Of a stretch of 64,000 nt of DNA, positions 10,898 to 24,200 are shown one piece after another (within the stretch, counting starts at the first letter, position 1; every line of letters begins with the position of its first letter). The notes under the pieces were generated by a model. It ran no database searches and was not told the DNA's origin. It saw nothing but the letters and a program-made list of their open reading frames with translations. Position numbers and translations under genes: made by a program. Source of the DNA: Nicotiana tabacum (taxonomy: Eukaryota; Streptophyta; Magnoliopsida; Solanales; Solanaceae); the NCBI RefSeq assembly GCF_000715075.1, contig NC_134095.1, positions 50,644,806 through 50,708,805 on the forward strand, read 5' to 3'.

Positions 10898-11881
10898 ATG
10901 ACGTTGCATTGATTCGAAAAACTATCAGAACTGGTTATTATTGGGTCGATATGGAGAAGGACGCAAAAGAATTCGTACCGAAATGCGATGGATGCCAAAG
11001 GCATGCACCCTCAATCCACCGACCCGGTGAGCCATTGCACTCGATTATTTCACCATGGCCATTCATGAAATGGCTAATGGACATCATCGACCCTCTCCCA
11101 TGAGCACCAGGTAAAGCTCAATTCATTTTATTTATAACTGACTATTTTTCTAAATGGGTTGAAGCTCAGGCATATGAGAAAATCAGAGAAAAAGAGATTA
11201 CCGACTTCATCTGGGACCACATCATATGCGGATTTGGGATACCATCTGAAATTATGTGTGACAATGGGAAGCAATTCATCTGTGAAAAAATCACAAAGTT
11301 TCTTGAAGACCACAAAATCAAGAGTATATTATCGATGCCCTACCACCCTTGTGCAAATAGGCAGGCAGAATCAACGAACAAAATCATCATTCAAAACCTT
11401 AAGAAAATGTTAACGGAGGCCAAAGGAAGGTGGATGGAGATTCTACCTGAAGTTCTATGGGCTTATAAAGCAACCTCGAGATCTAGTACCGGTACCATGC
11501 CATTCTCATTGGTTTATGGCATCGAAGCCCTCATACCAATCGAAGTCGGTGAACCAAGCGTCAGATTTCGATACGCAATGGAGGAATCCAATAATGAGGC
11601 CATGCTTACAAACTTGGAGCTATTGAATAAAAGACGAAAAGCGGCATTCGTTCGAGTTCCTAAGATAGAAGCTTAGGTACTTTAAGGTCGGGGACCTAGT
11701 ACTAAGGAAGATCACACTGAAGACATGAAACCCTAACAATAGAAAGTTGGGTTCGAATTGGGAAGGTTCATACCAAATCCTCAAAATTATAGGGAAAGGA
11801 TCCTATAAGCTCGGCACAATGGACAACAGAGAATTATACAGCAATTGGAACATCACCCACCTAAAACAGTACTATTGCTAA
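10898..11881 (+). pseudogene. element E integrase, broken
   Basis: Starts at RKTIRTGYYW and CDGCQR (the CC half of the HHCC finger; the HH half is deleted). The core shows MDIIDPLP, TDYFSKWVEA, MCDNGKQF and QAESTNK, so the DDE residues are kept. FSLVYGIEALIPIEVGEPS follows, and the reading ends NWNITHLKQYYC with TAA at 11879-11881. A TGA near 11101, a stop at 11674 and frame changes break it. Confidence 0.85.
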
Positions 11882-12758
11882 GATACGGTACCCATTGAAC
11901 GGCAGGGCAATGGTGATCGACAACACCCGTTGTACTCTTTTTCCCTTGATCCGATTTTTCCCAAAGGGTTTTTTGGCAAGGTTTTTAATGAGGCAACAAT
12001 GAACAAGTGCTAATCCGAAGCAAGAACCAATAGTATCCAAGGCTTTATCAAACCTCAAATACTGGGGGCACCCTGGGATATGAATATTATGTACTGGTGT
12101 TTATGTTAGGAGTTTCCTTTAACAAGATCATTATACGGGTCAAAAGGTCAAAACGAACCATGCCAACATTTCAAAAAAGTTTGTACCCATACAACATTTT
12201 CAATACCATGGTCTTTTCAAGCAAATCTACAAACCAATAAGCCTAAGGGCTACACACTGAGTTCAATCAATCTTCACTCGGGGGCTAAGCCTACGGGCTA
12301 CATTATTTCGAGTTTGATCAAATTCACTCGACCAATAAGCCTAATGGATACACACCGAGTTCGATCAATCTTCACTCGGGGGCTAAGCCTAAGGGCAACA
12401 TTATTTCGAGTTCGAACAAGCAAATCTACAAACCAATAAGCCTAAGGGCTACACACTGAGTTCAATCAATCTTCACTCGGGGGCTAAGCCTACGGGCTAC
12501 ATTATTTCGAGTTTGATCAAATTCACTCGACCAATAAGCCTAATGGATACACACCGAGTTCGATCAATCTTCACTCGTTAAGCCTCAATCGACCTTTCGA
12601 AGTTATATATCACGGGATCGAACAGGATCAAGCTTTTGAAGTAAGCAAAGTCGAAAAAGAATTTCATATATATAATCAAAATCCATTAACATCCAAAATT
12701 CATTTATACAAGGCAGTTGCGGCCAAAGAAAGATTTCGACAACACATAAAAATCCTAT
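11882..12758 (+). other. element E 3' untranslated part
   Basis: No gene. Lies between integrase and the end of the antisense aORF. It has the typical GGGGGCACCCTGGGATATG block near 12064 and the tandem repeat listed separately. Confidence 0.7.
12218..12575 (+). repeat. 199-bp direct repeat, 1.8 copies
   Basis: CAAGCAAATCTACAAACC begins at 12218 and again at 12417. Each copy contains two related sub-blocks with AATAAGCCTAAGGGCTACA, CGAGTTCGATCAATCTTCAC and TCGGGGGCTAAGCC, so the 199-bp unit is itself a doubled shorter repeat. The two copies look almost identical. Confidence 0.9.
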
Positions 12759-14256
12759 CTAATCTCTTGAAGAAGGGGCATCTTCATCTACGAGATTCTC
12801 TCCACTTTCAGATCTGCTTGAGGCCTCTGAGTCGTCATCTTCAGGATAAGGAAAACCCTTGGCTTTAGCTTCTTTTTCTTTGGTCTTTTCGATTTCAGCT
12901 GAAAGGTCAAGACCATGGGCATGAGGTTCCTCCAAAGTCTGCCTTTGAGACTAAAGTTTGGCATGTTCGGTAATCCAGTGTGTCCATACCCGATTAGCCT
13001 CGACAATTTCTTTCAGCTGAGCCTAAGCAACTACAATATATGCCTGGTATGCAACCACCTTTGCATCGGCTTCAGTCTCGGTTGTCTTTATTTTCAACTT
13101 GGGCTTCTCGAGCTCCTGAATCAGACTCGTCCTAACTGAATCCACCGAGTTGGGATTGGAGTTCCTTAATCTTTTCGATGTGCACCACAATCTTCTCTTT
13201 TGCGCTTCGCAGCTGGTTTCGACTAAAGACAGTTGGGCTCGGGCAGACTGTTTTTCCAAGGCAAGGCGATCCTTATTCTTTTTGAATTGTTTTTTCTTGA
13301 CCCCTATTTTATCCACTTCTGCACGAAGCCGACCAATAAAATCGATCTTCTATTGTACCTACGTATTCAGACCATCAGTCACAGCCCTCGGGCCAACTGC
13401 ATTTTCAAATATTTTCCTTACCTGTTCTTCAAAATTGGCAAACTCCTTCTTGGCTGTTTCCAGATTGGCCTAAAGATGTTTATTTTCCTTCTCCTTTTGA
13501 TCATTAAGGCACTTGAGAGCCTCCTTTTCCTCGGTAAGAGTTGTCAGTTTCATTACGGCTATTCTCTTTATGGAACCGAATGAATGCTTTGTGATGCAAA
13601 ACAGAAGCCTGCAAAACAACAAAAATATGAGCAAAGGGATTTCAAAACAATAAAAACGATACCGGGATATGAACTTACCCAATTTAGAGCTTGCTATGCT
13701 TCGTTAAAAAGACAAGGCATCTCCACAACATCTATTTTCACCTGATCTTCTTCGGTCACCAGGCATTTAATGTAGCTGGCCTCTCCTACAAGAGGAGAAA
13801 GTATATGGGCATCCTCAGGAATCGAAATAACTACTAATCGTTTCCGATCAGGGTGAACTCGGGAGGTTTGTAGGTCCTTAGGTGAACTCGGGAGCTTCAT
13901 TCGAATCTTTTCTCGGCACCACCAGGTCATCAAGGTCAGAGGCATCCTCCACTCCAACAAAATAGTTACCAAATGAGTCCGATCCCTCACCCCCTTCTAT
14001 GCGCAAACCTCCAATGATTGGGCATCTCTAATCACCGATTCGGTCACAGGCCCGAATGAGATTTCGGGCGTGTTTTCGACACAAGAAACCCTAAGATTCG
14101 ATTCCACACCCACGTCAACTGCATTGCCGATATTATTTGGGCTCCGGGATGAATGATCGATCACTTTCTTGGATGACTCGGGACGAGGAGTATCCGTTTC
14201 ATACCTCTTCGATTCAAGGGCCTTTCAAACTTCCGATCTCTGTCGGACCAACAAAC
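12759..14256 (-). pseudogene. element E aORF, 3' part
   Basis: Continuation, across the element B insertion, of the antisense gene starting at 53195. It reads from 14256 leftward (ESKRYETDTPRPESSKKVID, then LVGEASYIKCLVTEEDQVK and MPCLFNEA). A donor GTAAGTTC near 13680 and an acceptor TTTTGCAG near 13612 mark an intron. A glutamate/lysine-rich coiled-coil region follows and the protein ends in an acidic serine-rich tail (PEDDDSEASSRSESGENL) with a stop at 12759-12761. Several stops and frame changes show it is dead. The coiled coil and acidic tail match the layout of the element D copy. Confidence 0.7.
14252..14256. repeat. CAAAC target duplication, left of element B
   Basis: CAAAC directly before the TG of the left LTR; the same five bases follow the right LTR at 52030-52034. 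Five bases is the normal duplication for Ty3 elements. Confidence 0.9.
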
Positions 14257-16498
14257 TGTCGTGCCCCCTTTTTCCTCTGCGAAATTGGGTTCATGACATT
14301 ATGGTTGGGACAACTCTTTCCTTTTGGAAAGGGGTTTGCATTTTGAAGAGTTTCCACCTAAGGATTTAAGGTGCGTTAGGACACCTATGGGGTTCATTTA
14401 TAACTGCGTTTGATAACCAGAGATATGGTAAAAGTTTAAAATTATCCCAAGGGGAAGGTGTTAGGCACCCCCCAGGATCCACTAGTGTGGTTCCCGGCCA
14501 AACGGTTTTTGTGAATTTGTACAATTATCAAATAAAAAAGTATGGCTCAAATAGTAGGGGTGTTAAGTTTAAATACACAAGTGTTTGAAAAGAAATTAAT
14601 GAAAAGCAAGAGTTTAAAAGAATTACAATCTAGGCACATTTGTGAATGTAAATGGCTGTCCTAGGTTTGTTTATAATATAGATTACTTCAATGCGATACC
14701 CGGTACGACACTCCTCAAATAGGGGCTATGTGTGGTATTAATGCACCGGTCATCATATCCATATCTACCCTTTCCCGCCCCGTGAAGGTAATTAAAATGA
14801 GGGTTGGTCTCGACCCCTATTGCATGCTGTTACCCGTCCTTTCCTATCAGTCCCGGAGGAATTTAGGACTCCTATCCTATAAGAACGAGGTTCTAGGCAG
14901 ACCCTCAAGTTTAAAGGTAAAATACTAAGGTAACATACAAGAACACATAAGACAAACAATGCACATAAACAGCATGACTCGTACACAGATAAGGTCTGAA
15001 TTCAGAATTCTAAAGCATGGTATCTAAGTGATAACAGTAGAACCAGATTTATTACGTGACTCAAAAAAGAAGTCCGAATCAGGCTAGCCTACTGATTTTA
15101 GCATGTTGACAATTAGACACTATTTACGAAGACAACTCTGGTTTTTATTCAAGTTGGTTGCCTAAGGCTTACCTAGGCATAAAATAATATGCAACAGTTA
15201 TTCAAAATTATTAAAAATGTTTGGACATGGTTTTTACCTAAAACATGCTATTCTAAATGTTGCAAAAAAAACATATAGGATTATGACCAGTTTTACTTAA
15301 CCAAGATAGTCAAACATGAGTCTGTTTTATATCCCTTATGATACATTTTTGGTTTAACTTGGTTTGACTGAGCGAGTTCCTAAAATAGGGTATGTATGAT
15401 TTATATTCAGGATTCCTAAAGCAGGATTTCTAAATGCACAACATGATTGCAGAATTTCCTAAGAGCAGGGTTTCTAATGCACGACATGATTGCAGAATAT
15501 CCTAAGAGCAGGATTTCTAATGCACAACATGATTGCAAAATTTCCTAAGAGTAGGATTTCTAATGCACAATATGATTGCAGAATTTCCTAAGAGCAGGAT
15601 TTCTAATGCCTGTATGAATCCAAGAATGGTTTCTATTGTGCAATTAGGAATATAAAGCTAATAACATGTTCTCTACCCTTAACAACTACAGCATGCATAT
15701 TTACCCCAATCCCTTTTCACTAGCCACCCCAATACTTGTTTAGAAAAGGATATTACAGACCAACATTGAAATGAATTACATAAGTAGAAATGAAAATAAG
15801 AAGTTACACTATAGAGAGTCTGATTTAGGACTTCCTTCCTGAGTTATGCAATAGATCACCTCACGTGCCAAGATTGTTCCATAGCCTTTCTCATATATGG
15901 GTGTGTCAGAGTTCCCTAAGGACCTCAAGGGATCCCGGGCAGTGCTCACACCCTGATTTCATAGCCAAGATAGAGTAAGTGCAGTGTGAAAATGCCAACT
16001 TTTATGTGTCCAAGTTCAGAGGAAACTCAAGGGTCCCAAGGTAAGGCAAGGCTCACACAAAATGGGTAGAACCTAGTGGTCTAAGAGTATATGTGAGAGT
16101 GCTTGATATATATTTAAAAAGAGTTGAGTTGGAAAACAGTTTTGAAATAGCATGTTTAAAGTAAGTTTGTAAAACAACAGAAAAGTTGCTTAGGGAAAAA
16201 CAGTTTGGAGAAGACAAGACACAGGACAATCAACAACCCAAGATCAAATCAACATACATGGTTCAAACACAAATAGGGAGAGGAGGAATTGGGGACAAGT
16301 ATTGCATGTGTGAAAGCATATTTGCACACAGGTTAATGCCAGAGAAGAACTTAAATAGTCACAACAATAGTTTATCACAAAGTGTTCATGCCAGGAGCTT
16401 AACAGTATTAGATTAAAAGGTGCTAAAAAGAATTACTCATTAGGTTTAGGGGGAAGGGTTCACGATCACATAGTAACTAAGTGTTACAAACACATGCT
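14257..16498 (-). mobile_element. element B 3' LTR, first part
   Basis: Starts TGTCGTGCCCCC and aligns with the right LTR from 47104 (TGTTGCGCCCCC) to about 49375, where element A interrupts. Shared blocks include GGGTTCATGACATTATGG, TTAGGCACC and the 43-bp repeats. Differences are frequent enough to see by eye, so the insertion is older than A. Confidence 0.95.
15427..15609. repeat. 43-bp tandem repeat, about 4 units
   Basis: Units of TTTCTAATGCACAACATGAT followed by TGCAGAATTTCCTAAGAGCA and GGA. The same array is in the other LTR of B at 48326-48508. Confidence 0.9.
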
Positions 16499-16600
16499 TG
16501 TCACACCTCCTTTTTCCGCGCCCCGCCCCGAAGGGTAAAAATGCGAGGGAGTTTTTCCAATTTAAGTGACAATATTCGAAATGAGATTATTTATTTAATT

Positions 16601-16611
16601 CAGAGTCGCCA
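16601..16611 (-). other. primer-site-like sequence inside LTR A (left)
   Basis: On the minus strand TGGCGACTCTG, identical to the first 11 bases of the element A primer site at 32854-32844. The copy in the right LTR is at 32961-32971. Confidence 0.6.
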
Positions 16612-18047
16612 CTTGGGAAAGGTTTGGCTTTTGGTGTCTCAAGTCACCGGTTTATCTTGAATCCCAAATCGAGGAAAATATTCGACTTTTCCAAATGAAG
16701 TCTGCGAACCAGAAATTCTAAGTAAGGAATTCTGTTGACCCGAGGGAAGGTGTTAGGCACCCTCGAATCCCGTGGTTCTAGCACGGTCGCTTAAATTGTT
16801 ATAATGGCTAAATATCTGATTTAAATATATGTTATGACTTACGTGCTTTTATTAAGTTTAAACCGCTTTTATTATTATCATTTATTTTTATAGAATTGCA
16901 ACGTCGTGAAAATGCATCTCGAACCACGTCACAATCAATGCACCCGTGGTCGTCGACACATTTTGACTCCGATGAGATTCGAATTTGGGTCACATCAATG
17001 TGCACCCGTGTTTAAGAAGGTTAAATTATTAAAGGTGCGCCTAAAGCAACTAGCGTATTGTTATTTTGGGAAGGCCGTAAAATTCGCTAAACGGCCTGTC
17101 CCGAATTCAAAGTATTTTAATATATACATTTAGAGGGCCCCGCAGCTTGTGCATTTTTGTTTGTCGAGGCTCGTCTCATTTTTATTTAAAAGGATAAACC
17201 TACAGTGACTATATTTTCTATTAAGTTCATCTCTAAAATAAAAGAAAATTTCTTAATTATTTACATGCTGAAAAACGTAACTTATTTATTAAGTTACGAC
17301 TAATGTGAACGGAAAATTGCGATCGCGTTTGTACAAGGAAAAACTGCTTTAATTCTACATTCTATTATTTATTAATACTAGAGCATGAGATAGATACACA
17401 ATAATATCAAAAACAGATTAATTCAACTAACATTATTAGATGAAGAAGTTATACATATGCAATCCATTACTTATTAATAAATCGACTACATTTTATATAA
17501 AGAAAGAAAAATTATATTAAACAACAAATCTAAACAGTTCGGATTCAACAGGAACAAAGCCTGATTAATATTTCATTTTTTGCTTCAAGCCGAGATTGTA
17601 CAAATGTGTACCTGGAAACAGCAGTACAAGAACAAAAGAAGTAGGAGTCAGCGACAGTAATAACGCGGCAACAGCAGGTTCAGCAACACCGCAAAACCAG
17701 TAAAAACCAGTAGAATAACCCAGTAACAGATTGAAAACTCAGCAGTGCAAAAGTACAATCGCAGTCAAAGCAGAAGAGAGAAAAGATACGAGATGCAGTA
17801 GTTTCTGACTTTTGAATGACACTCGAAGAAAAGCAAACAGAATTGTTCGAGTGAAAGTTCAAATTGTCTTTCTCTTTTACTATCACAAACTCTCTCCCAG
17901 TATAAAAGTATGTCAACTCTCAAGTGTAAAAAGAATCTATCAACTCTCTCTAAAAATCCTCTCAATAATATTCAACTCTTTTTTCTCTCCCCCCAAAAAA
18001 TCTCTCTTAAAACTCTCAAGTCTCTCCTTTTAATGTCAAGAATGACT

Positions 18048-18057
18048 CTATATATAG
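18048..18057 (-). promoter_or_regulatory. TATA-like box in left LTR A
   Basis: CTATATATAG, within a stretch otherwise rich in CT. Read on the minus strand it would start transcription near 18020. The equivalent in the 5' LTR is at 34408-34417. Sequence match only. Confidence 0.4.
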
Positions 18058-20577
18058 CAAGACAAGTCTTCAATTCCCAACCCCAAATTATTCCCCCAAT
18101 GGCATGTTGTGTCCCACTATTAAATGTCTTCTTTAAATAAATATCACATTCCCAACCCATTACCATATGTCCCCCATGCCTACATTAAATAAACGCCACA
18201 TTACCAACCCATTACAATATGTCCCCCATGCCTACATTAAACAAGTGCAAGATTCCTCCCCATTATGTTTTGTCTTGTCCCCCATTATATTAAACAAGTA
18301 CATCAAAAACCCCACCCCATTATATTTGTCCCACATGCTTAACATAAAGAATCAAAATAATGTTCAATTACCAAATTACCCCTCCGACCTTATTGCAATT
18401 ACAAATCTATCCTCGAATGCAATGCAATTTACCAAATTACCCCTCTGCTCTAAACAATCAATTAATCATAACTTGACCAAAATATAGTCAAGATGACCAA
18501 TTTCTCAACAATCTTCAACAACAATTATATGAACACGATGAACAACAACAACTCAAAATCAATAGAATGAATTAACCATATCGGGAACCAATCCTGGTTA
18601 ATTTAGACCATGAATGTATGAGCAAGAACACAACAATACAAACAACAATATACATGATTCAAATTAAATCAACGAATCAAAAACAAACATAAACTCACAT
18701 TAAATCACTGGATTTAAACATGAACTTCAAACAAGGATGAACATGAATTAAATCTGTTTTTAAGCAACAAACATGACGGATTCTAACGACTCAAACAACA
18801 TTAATATTTTCTGGAAAATTTATAACAACATGAAACAAATTGAAGAAATAATTAATTAAATTTCAATTTGAATCTAACAAGCATTAAACTAACAAATATT
18901 CACTTAAACAACAACAAACATTTACTTAAACAACAATACGAACATGAAATAAACATGAAAAAACAATTAATTAATCTTTCATTTGGAATCTGAAAAATTA
19001 ATTTAACAAACAACACATGAACATGAACTAAAAATTAATTCAAACGATAAACAAAACAAACATTTGTCGATTTTAGATCCGAAAATATCAAAACAAAATA
19101 CAGACAAAATAAAACTCAAAAATCTACTAACCGGAGATGAGCAACGATGAATTTGATCGTATGGACTGTTTCGATGAACCTCAAACATGGGAATAAATCT
19201 GTCCGGACTCAACGGCGAACTCAAGGACGAACTCACCTTTCTTATAAACTTGAACGAACTCAAAACGACGCTCGACGACCTCGACTAAAACTCGACCGAA
19301 CGAAAAGGTGGCAACAGCTCGTCTGAAGATACAGCAGCTGGAAGTGTGCTTGGTTTGTTCGTGCGAAGAAGATGAGGGCAGCAACAGTAGCGTGAAGACA
19401 GCTTGGCCATGGTGATGCCCAAGCTCGAAGAGAACGAAACAGCAACGGAGGTCGTTTGGCCATGGAAACGAACGGTCGACGAGGTCTGTTTGGAGGTGAA
19501 GAAGCAGCAGCTGGGGGACTGGACGTCGAGCAGCAACAGTCATGGTGAGCTGCTTTCGTCGTTCATGGTGAAGCAGCTTGGAGAAGATGAAGCTCGACCA
19601 AACGACGACGAACTCGACGGAGCGGAGCAGCAGCTCGGAGCAGATGAAGCTCGGAGAAGATGAAGCAACAGCTGGTTGACGAGGAGGAGGAAGGTGGTCG
19701 ACGCAGCAAGAAGAAAACTCGAGCTTGAAGCAGCTTCAATGGCGGGATGGCAGCTCGGGTGGTGGTGTTTGGACGCGAGGGAGTCCGGACTGCGTCCATG
19801 GTAGTGGTGTTCGCGGTGGGAAGGTGATGGGTGGTGGAAGCAGAAGAAGGGAGCTGGTTTGGGCAGCCATGGATGGGGTGTTCTTGGAGTTTGGAGAAGA
19901 AGAAGCCAAAATGGGGGCGGATGGTTTAGGTCCCTTTTTTAGGGTTTTTTGTTCTTTTTTTTTGTTTTTTTTGTTTTGTGTCTTTGAAATGCAAGATAGG
20001 GGTATTGGGTTATGGATTGGGTTAATGGGGCGGACCGGGTCGACCCATGTGGAGATGGACTGGGTCATGGAGAAGGTTGGACAAATGTTTGGGCCAGGGG
20101 TTGAATTTTGAAGAAGTGGCCCAATCCGATTTTTCTTTGTATTTTTGTTCTCTTTTCTTCTTTTATTTTCTAAAACTAAATTATAAAAATACTTAAATTA
20201 ATATTAAGAACTAAATTAAATTATAAAAGCGCAAATTAACTTCCAATAACAATTAACGCACAATTAAGTAATAATTAAGCATAAAATTGTTCATTTGGAC
20301 ATTAAATGCTAAAAATGCAAAAGATGCCTTTTTTTGTAATTTTTAATTTTTCTAAAACTAATTTAATTACTTAACAATTGTAGAATGAAATCCTACATGC
20401 AAAATGCGATATATTTTTATATTTTTTATTAATTTAACAAATAAGCAAACACAGACAAATACAAATAATTATCCAAAAATATCACAAAAATACTCAAAAT
20501 TACACACCAAGGAAAATTATTTTATTGTGCATTTTCTGGGAGTATTTCTCATATAGGGCAAAAATCACGTGCTTACA

Positions 20578-20595
20578 GCTGCCCCTCTTTGCCCG
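20578..20595 (-). other. polypurine tract of element A
   Basis: On the minus strand CGGGCAAAGAGGGGCAGC directly precedes the LTR start TGTAAGCACGTG. This is the primer for second-strand DNA synthesis and fixes the orientation of the element. Confidence 0.85.
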
Positions 20596-20708
20596 AAGAC
20601 ACGAAGGGTTTTCGCGCAAAGATAAAGTGAGCGATTTTTGCCTATTCGAGTACTCTGTGTGAAGCATTTTTTTGAAAAAGATTTAACCGAACCTCTGCTT
20701 CAAAGGTT

Positions 20709-20754
20709 TCCTACATATCCCTGGCTAAAGGGGAATCAGGTTAATGTAGTTCGG
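20709..20754. repeat. CTACGTATC module, copy 1 (element A)
   Basis: Diverged copy: CCTACATATCCCTGG, GGGGAATCAGG, ATGTAGTTCGGG. See the finding on the module. Confidence 0.7.
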
Positions 20755-21299
20755 GAAGTTTTGGTAGCTGAGACTACCATGGGATTGCAATGCTTGCTGT
20801 TACTGCTGTTGCTGTTGTCACCGCTGCTTTACTGACCGCCTTATTACAACCAAAGAAAAATTGAAACTGAACTAAACACTTATATGCATGTCAACTGCTA
20901 GTTACAAGATTTTTATCTATGATTCTTTTGCGACTTGATCTTGGGTCTTAGCTGATTCTACTTGTAGACTCCGATCTGAATCTTGATGCTTGCAAGTTGT
21001 AGGCGCCTATTTATTTCTGCGATACTGAATAGGACGGGGTTGGTAGAACTCGGGACCTTGATCAAATCTTGGAGCGATCCGCCTTCCATTTTCTCCGGTG
21101 TCTCGGGACATCTTTTTTCTTTTTCTTCTTAGATTCTGAGTTGAGACTCATCTTGTGGGTCGTTTCGATCCGTGTGGCTCGAGGTTAGACCTGCGGGAAA
21201 AGCAAATGAACGAAATTTTCTGCCCCAGTTTCACTAGGAAAATTTCGTGAATTATTCGCCATGAAGTGCATAAAATTGATGAAAGAGGATATGCATGCT
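20755..21299. other. element A interior between module and array
   Basis: No gene. Contains a CTG-rich patch near 20790-20830 and, at about 21217, the word TCTGCCCCAGTTTCAC that also precedes the module at 28193 and in element B at 41508. Confidence 0.6.
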
Positions 21300-24200
21300 C
21301 AGTTCAGGGTTGGAGCCCTAATATCGACTAGCTGGGGAAAGGTTCAGTTTAGAGTCGAAACTCTAATACTGACCAACTGGGGAAAAGTTCAGTTTAGGGT
21401 TTAAAACGCTAATGCTGACCAAAGGAAAAATTCAGTTTAGGGTTTAAAACCCTAATGCTGACTAAAGGAAAAGTTCAGTTTAGGGTTTTAAAACCCTAAT
21501 GCTGACCAAAGGAAAAATTCAGTTTAGGGTTTAAAACCCTAATGCTGACTAAAGGAAAAATTCAGTTTAGGGTTTAAAACCCTAATGCTGATTAAAGGAA
21601 AAAGTTCAGTTTAGGGTTTAAAACCCTAATGCTGATTAAAGGAAAAAGTTCAGTTTATGGTTTAAAACCCTAATGCTGACTGAAAGGGAAAGGTTCAGTT
21701 TAGGGTTTAAAACCCTAATGCTGACTGAAAGGGAAAAGTTCAGTTTAGGGTTTAAAACCCTAATGCTGACTGAAAGGAAAAGTTCAGTTTAGGGTTTAAA
21801 ACCCTAATGCTGACTAGAAGGAAAAACTCAGTTTAGGGTTTAAAACCCTAATGCTGGCTAAATGGAAAAAGTTCAGTTTAGGGTTTAAAACCCTAAGGCT
21901 GATTAAAGGAAAAAGTTCAGTTCAGGGTTTAAAACCCTAATGCTGACTAAAGGAAAGAGTTCAGTTTAGGGTTTAAAACCCTATGCTGACATGCATGGAA
22001 AAAGCTCAGTTTAGGGTTTAAAACCCTAATGCTGGCTGAATGGAAAGAGTTCAGTTTAGGGTTTAAAACCCTAATGCTGACTAAATGGAAATGTTCAGTT
22101 CAAGGTTTAAAACTCTGATGCTGATCAAAGGAAAAATTTCAGTTCAGGGTTTAAAACCCCAATGCTGACTGAAAGGAAAAATTCAGTTTAGGGTTTAAAA
22201 CCCTAATGCTGACTGGAAGGAAAAGCTCAGTTTAGGGTTTAAAACCCTAATGCTGGCTGAATGGAAAAAGTTCAGTTTAAGGTTTAAAACCCTAAGGCTG
22301 ATTAAAGGAAAAAGTTCAGTTCAGGGTTTAAAACCCTAATGCTGACTGCATGGAAAAGCTCAGTTTAGGGTTTAAAACCCTAATGCTGTCTGAATAAAAA
22401 GTTCAGTTTAGGGTTTAAAATCCTAATGCTGATTAAAGGAAAAAGGTCAGTTTAGGGTTTAAAACCCTAATGCTGACTGCATGAAAAAGCTCAGTTTAGG
22501 GTTTAAAACCCTAATGCTGGCTAAATGGAAAAAGTTCAGTTTAGGGTTTAAAACCCTAAGGCTGATTAAAGGAAAAAGTTCAGTTCAGGGTTTTAAAACC
22601 TTAATGCTGACTGCATGGAATAGCTCAGTTTAGGGTTTAAAACCCTAATGCTGGCTGAATGAAAAAGTTCTGTTTAGGGTTTAAAACCCTAATGTTGATT
22701 AAAGGAAAAAGGTCAGTTTAGGGTTTAAAACCCTAATGCTGACTGCATGAAAAAGCTCAGTTTAGGGTTTAAAACCCTAATGCTGGCTAAATGGAAAGAA
22801 TTCAGTTTAGGGTTTAGAACCCTAATGCTGACTGCATGGAAAATCTCAGTTTAGGGTTTAAAACCCTAATGCTGGTTGAATGGAAAAAGTTCAGTTTAGG
22901 GTTTAAAACCCTAATGCTGATTGCATGGAAAAGCTCAGTTTAGGGTTTAAAACCCTAATGCTGGCTGAAAGGAAAATAGTTCAGTTTAGGGTTTAAAACC
23001 CTAATGCTGATTGTATGGAAAAGCTAAGTTTAGGGTTTAAAACCCTAATGCTGGATGAATGGAAAAAGTTCAGTTTAGGGTTTAGAACCCTAATGCTGAC
23101 TGGCTGGAAAAGTTCAGTTTAGGGTTTAAAACCCCAATGCTGACTAAAAGAAAAGAGTTCAGTTTAGGGTTTAAAACCCTAATGCTGACTGCATGGAAAA
23201 TCTCAGTTTATAGTTTAAAACCCTAATGCTAGCTGAATGGAAAAAGTTCAGTTTAGGGTTTAAAACCCTAATGCTGACTGAAAGGAAAAAGTTCAGTTTA
23301 GGGTTTAAAACCCTAATGCTGACTGAAAGGGAAAGGTTCAGTTTAGGGTTTAAAACCCTAATGCTGACTGAAAGGGAAAAGTTCAGTTTAGGGTTTAAAA
23401 CCCTAATGCTGACTGAAAGGAAAAGTTCAGTTTAGGGTTTAAAACCCTAATGCTGACTAGAAGGAAAAACTCAGTTTAGGGTTTAAAACCCTAATGCTGG
23501 CTAAATGGAAAAAGTTCAGTTTAGGGTTTAAAACCCTAAGGCTGATTAAAGGAAAAAGTTCAGTTCAGGGTTTAAAACCCTAATGCTGACTAAAGGAAAG
23601 AGTTCAGTTTAGGGTTTAAAACCCTATGCTGACATGCATGGAAAAAGCTCAGTTTAGGGTTTAAAACCCTAATGCTGGCTGAATGGAAAGAGTTCAGTTT
23701 AGGGTTTAAAACCCTAATGCTGACTAAATGGAAATGTTCAGTTCAAGGTTTAAAACTCTGATGCTGATCAAAGGAAAAATTTCAGTTCAGGGTTTAAAAC
23801 CCCAATGCTGACTGAAAGGAAAAATTCAGTTTAGGGTTTAAAACCCTAATGCTGACTGGAAGGAAAAGCTCAGTTTAGGGTTTAAAACCCTAATGCTGGC
23901 TGAATGGAAAAAGTTCAGTTTAAGGTTTAAAACCCTAAGGCTGATTAAAGGAAAAAGTTCAGTTCAGGGTTTAAAACCCTAATGCTGACTGCATGGAAAA
24001 GCTCAGTTTAGGGTTTAAAACCCTAATGCTGTCTGAATAAAAAGTTCAGTTTAGGGTTTAAAATCCTAATGCTGATTAAAGGAAAAAGGTCAGTTTAGGG
24101 TTTAAAACCCTAATGCTGACTGCATGAAAAAGCTCAGTTTAGGGTTTAAAACCCTAATGCTGGCTAAATGGAAAAAGTTCAGTTTAGGGTTTAAAACCCT

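Larger units (their letters stand above)
16499..20577 (-). mobile_element. element A 3' LTR
   Basis: On the plus strand runs TGTCACACCTCC to GTGCTTACA. It matches 32859-36934 over its whole length with scattered substitutions and small indels (for example C against G at 16516 and 32876). The open frames inside (16906-17133, 19181-19543, 19736-20068 and others) recur in both copies simply because the LTRs are alike; none resembles a known protein. Confidence 0.97.

Noticed and set aside
16906..17133. 75-residue frame identical in both LTRs of A (33266-33493)
   Set aside because: Identity follows from LTR identity; no family resemblance or start context.
19181..20111. Overlapping open frames in a GC-rich part of LTR A (also 35540-36470)
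   Set aside because: Present in both copies because the LTRs are near-identical; no known domain, and several frames on both strands are open at once.
23226..23435. Open frame with the repeated motif LTEREKFSLGFKTLM
   Set aside because: It is the 45-bp array unit read in one frame; it is open only where units happen to keep phase.
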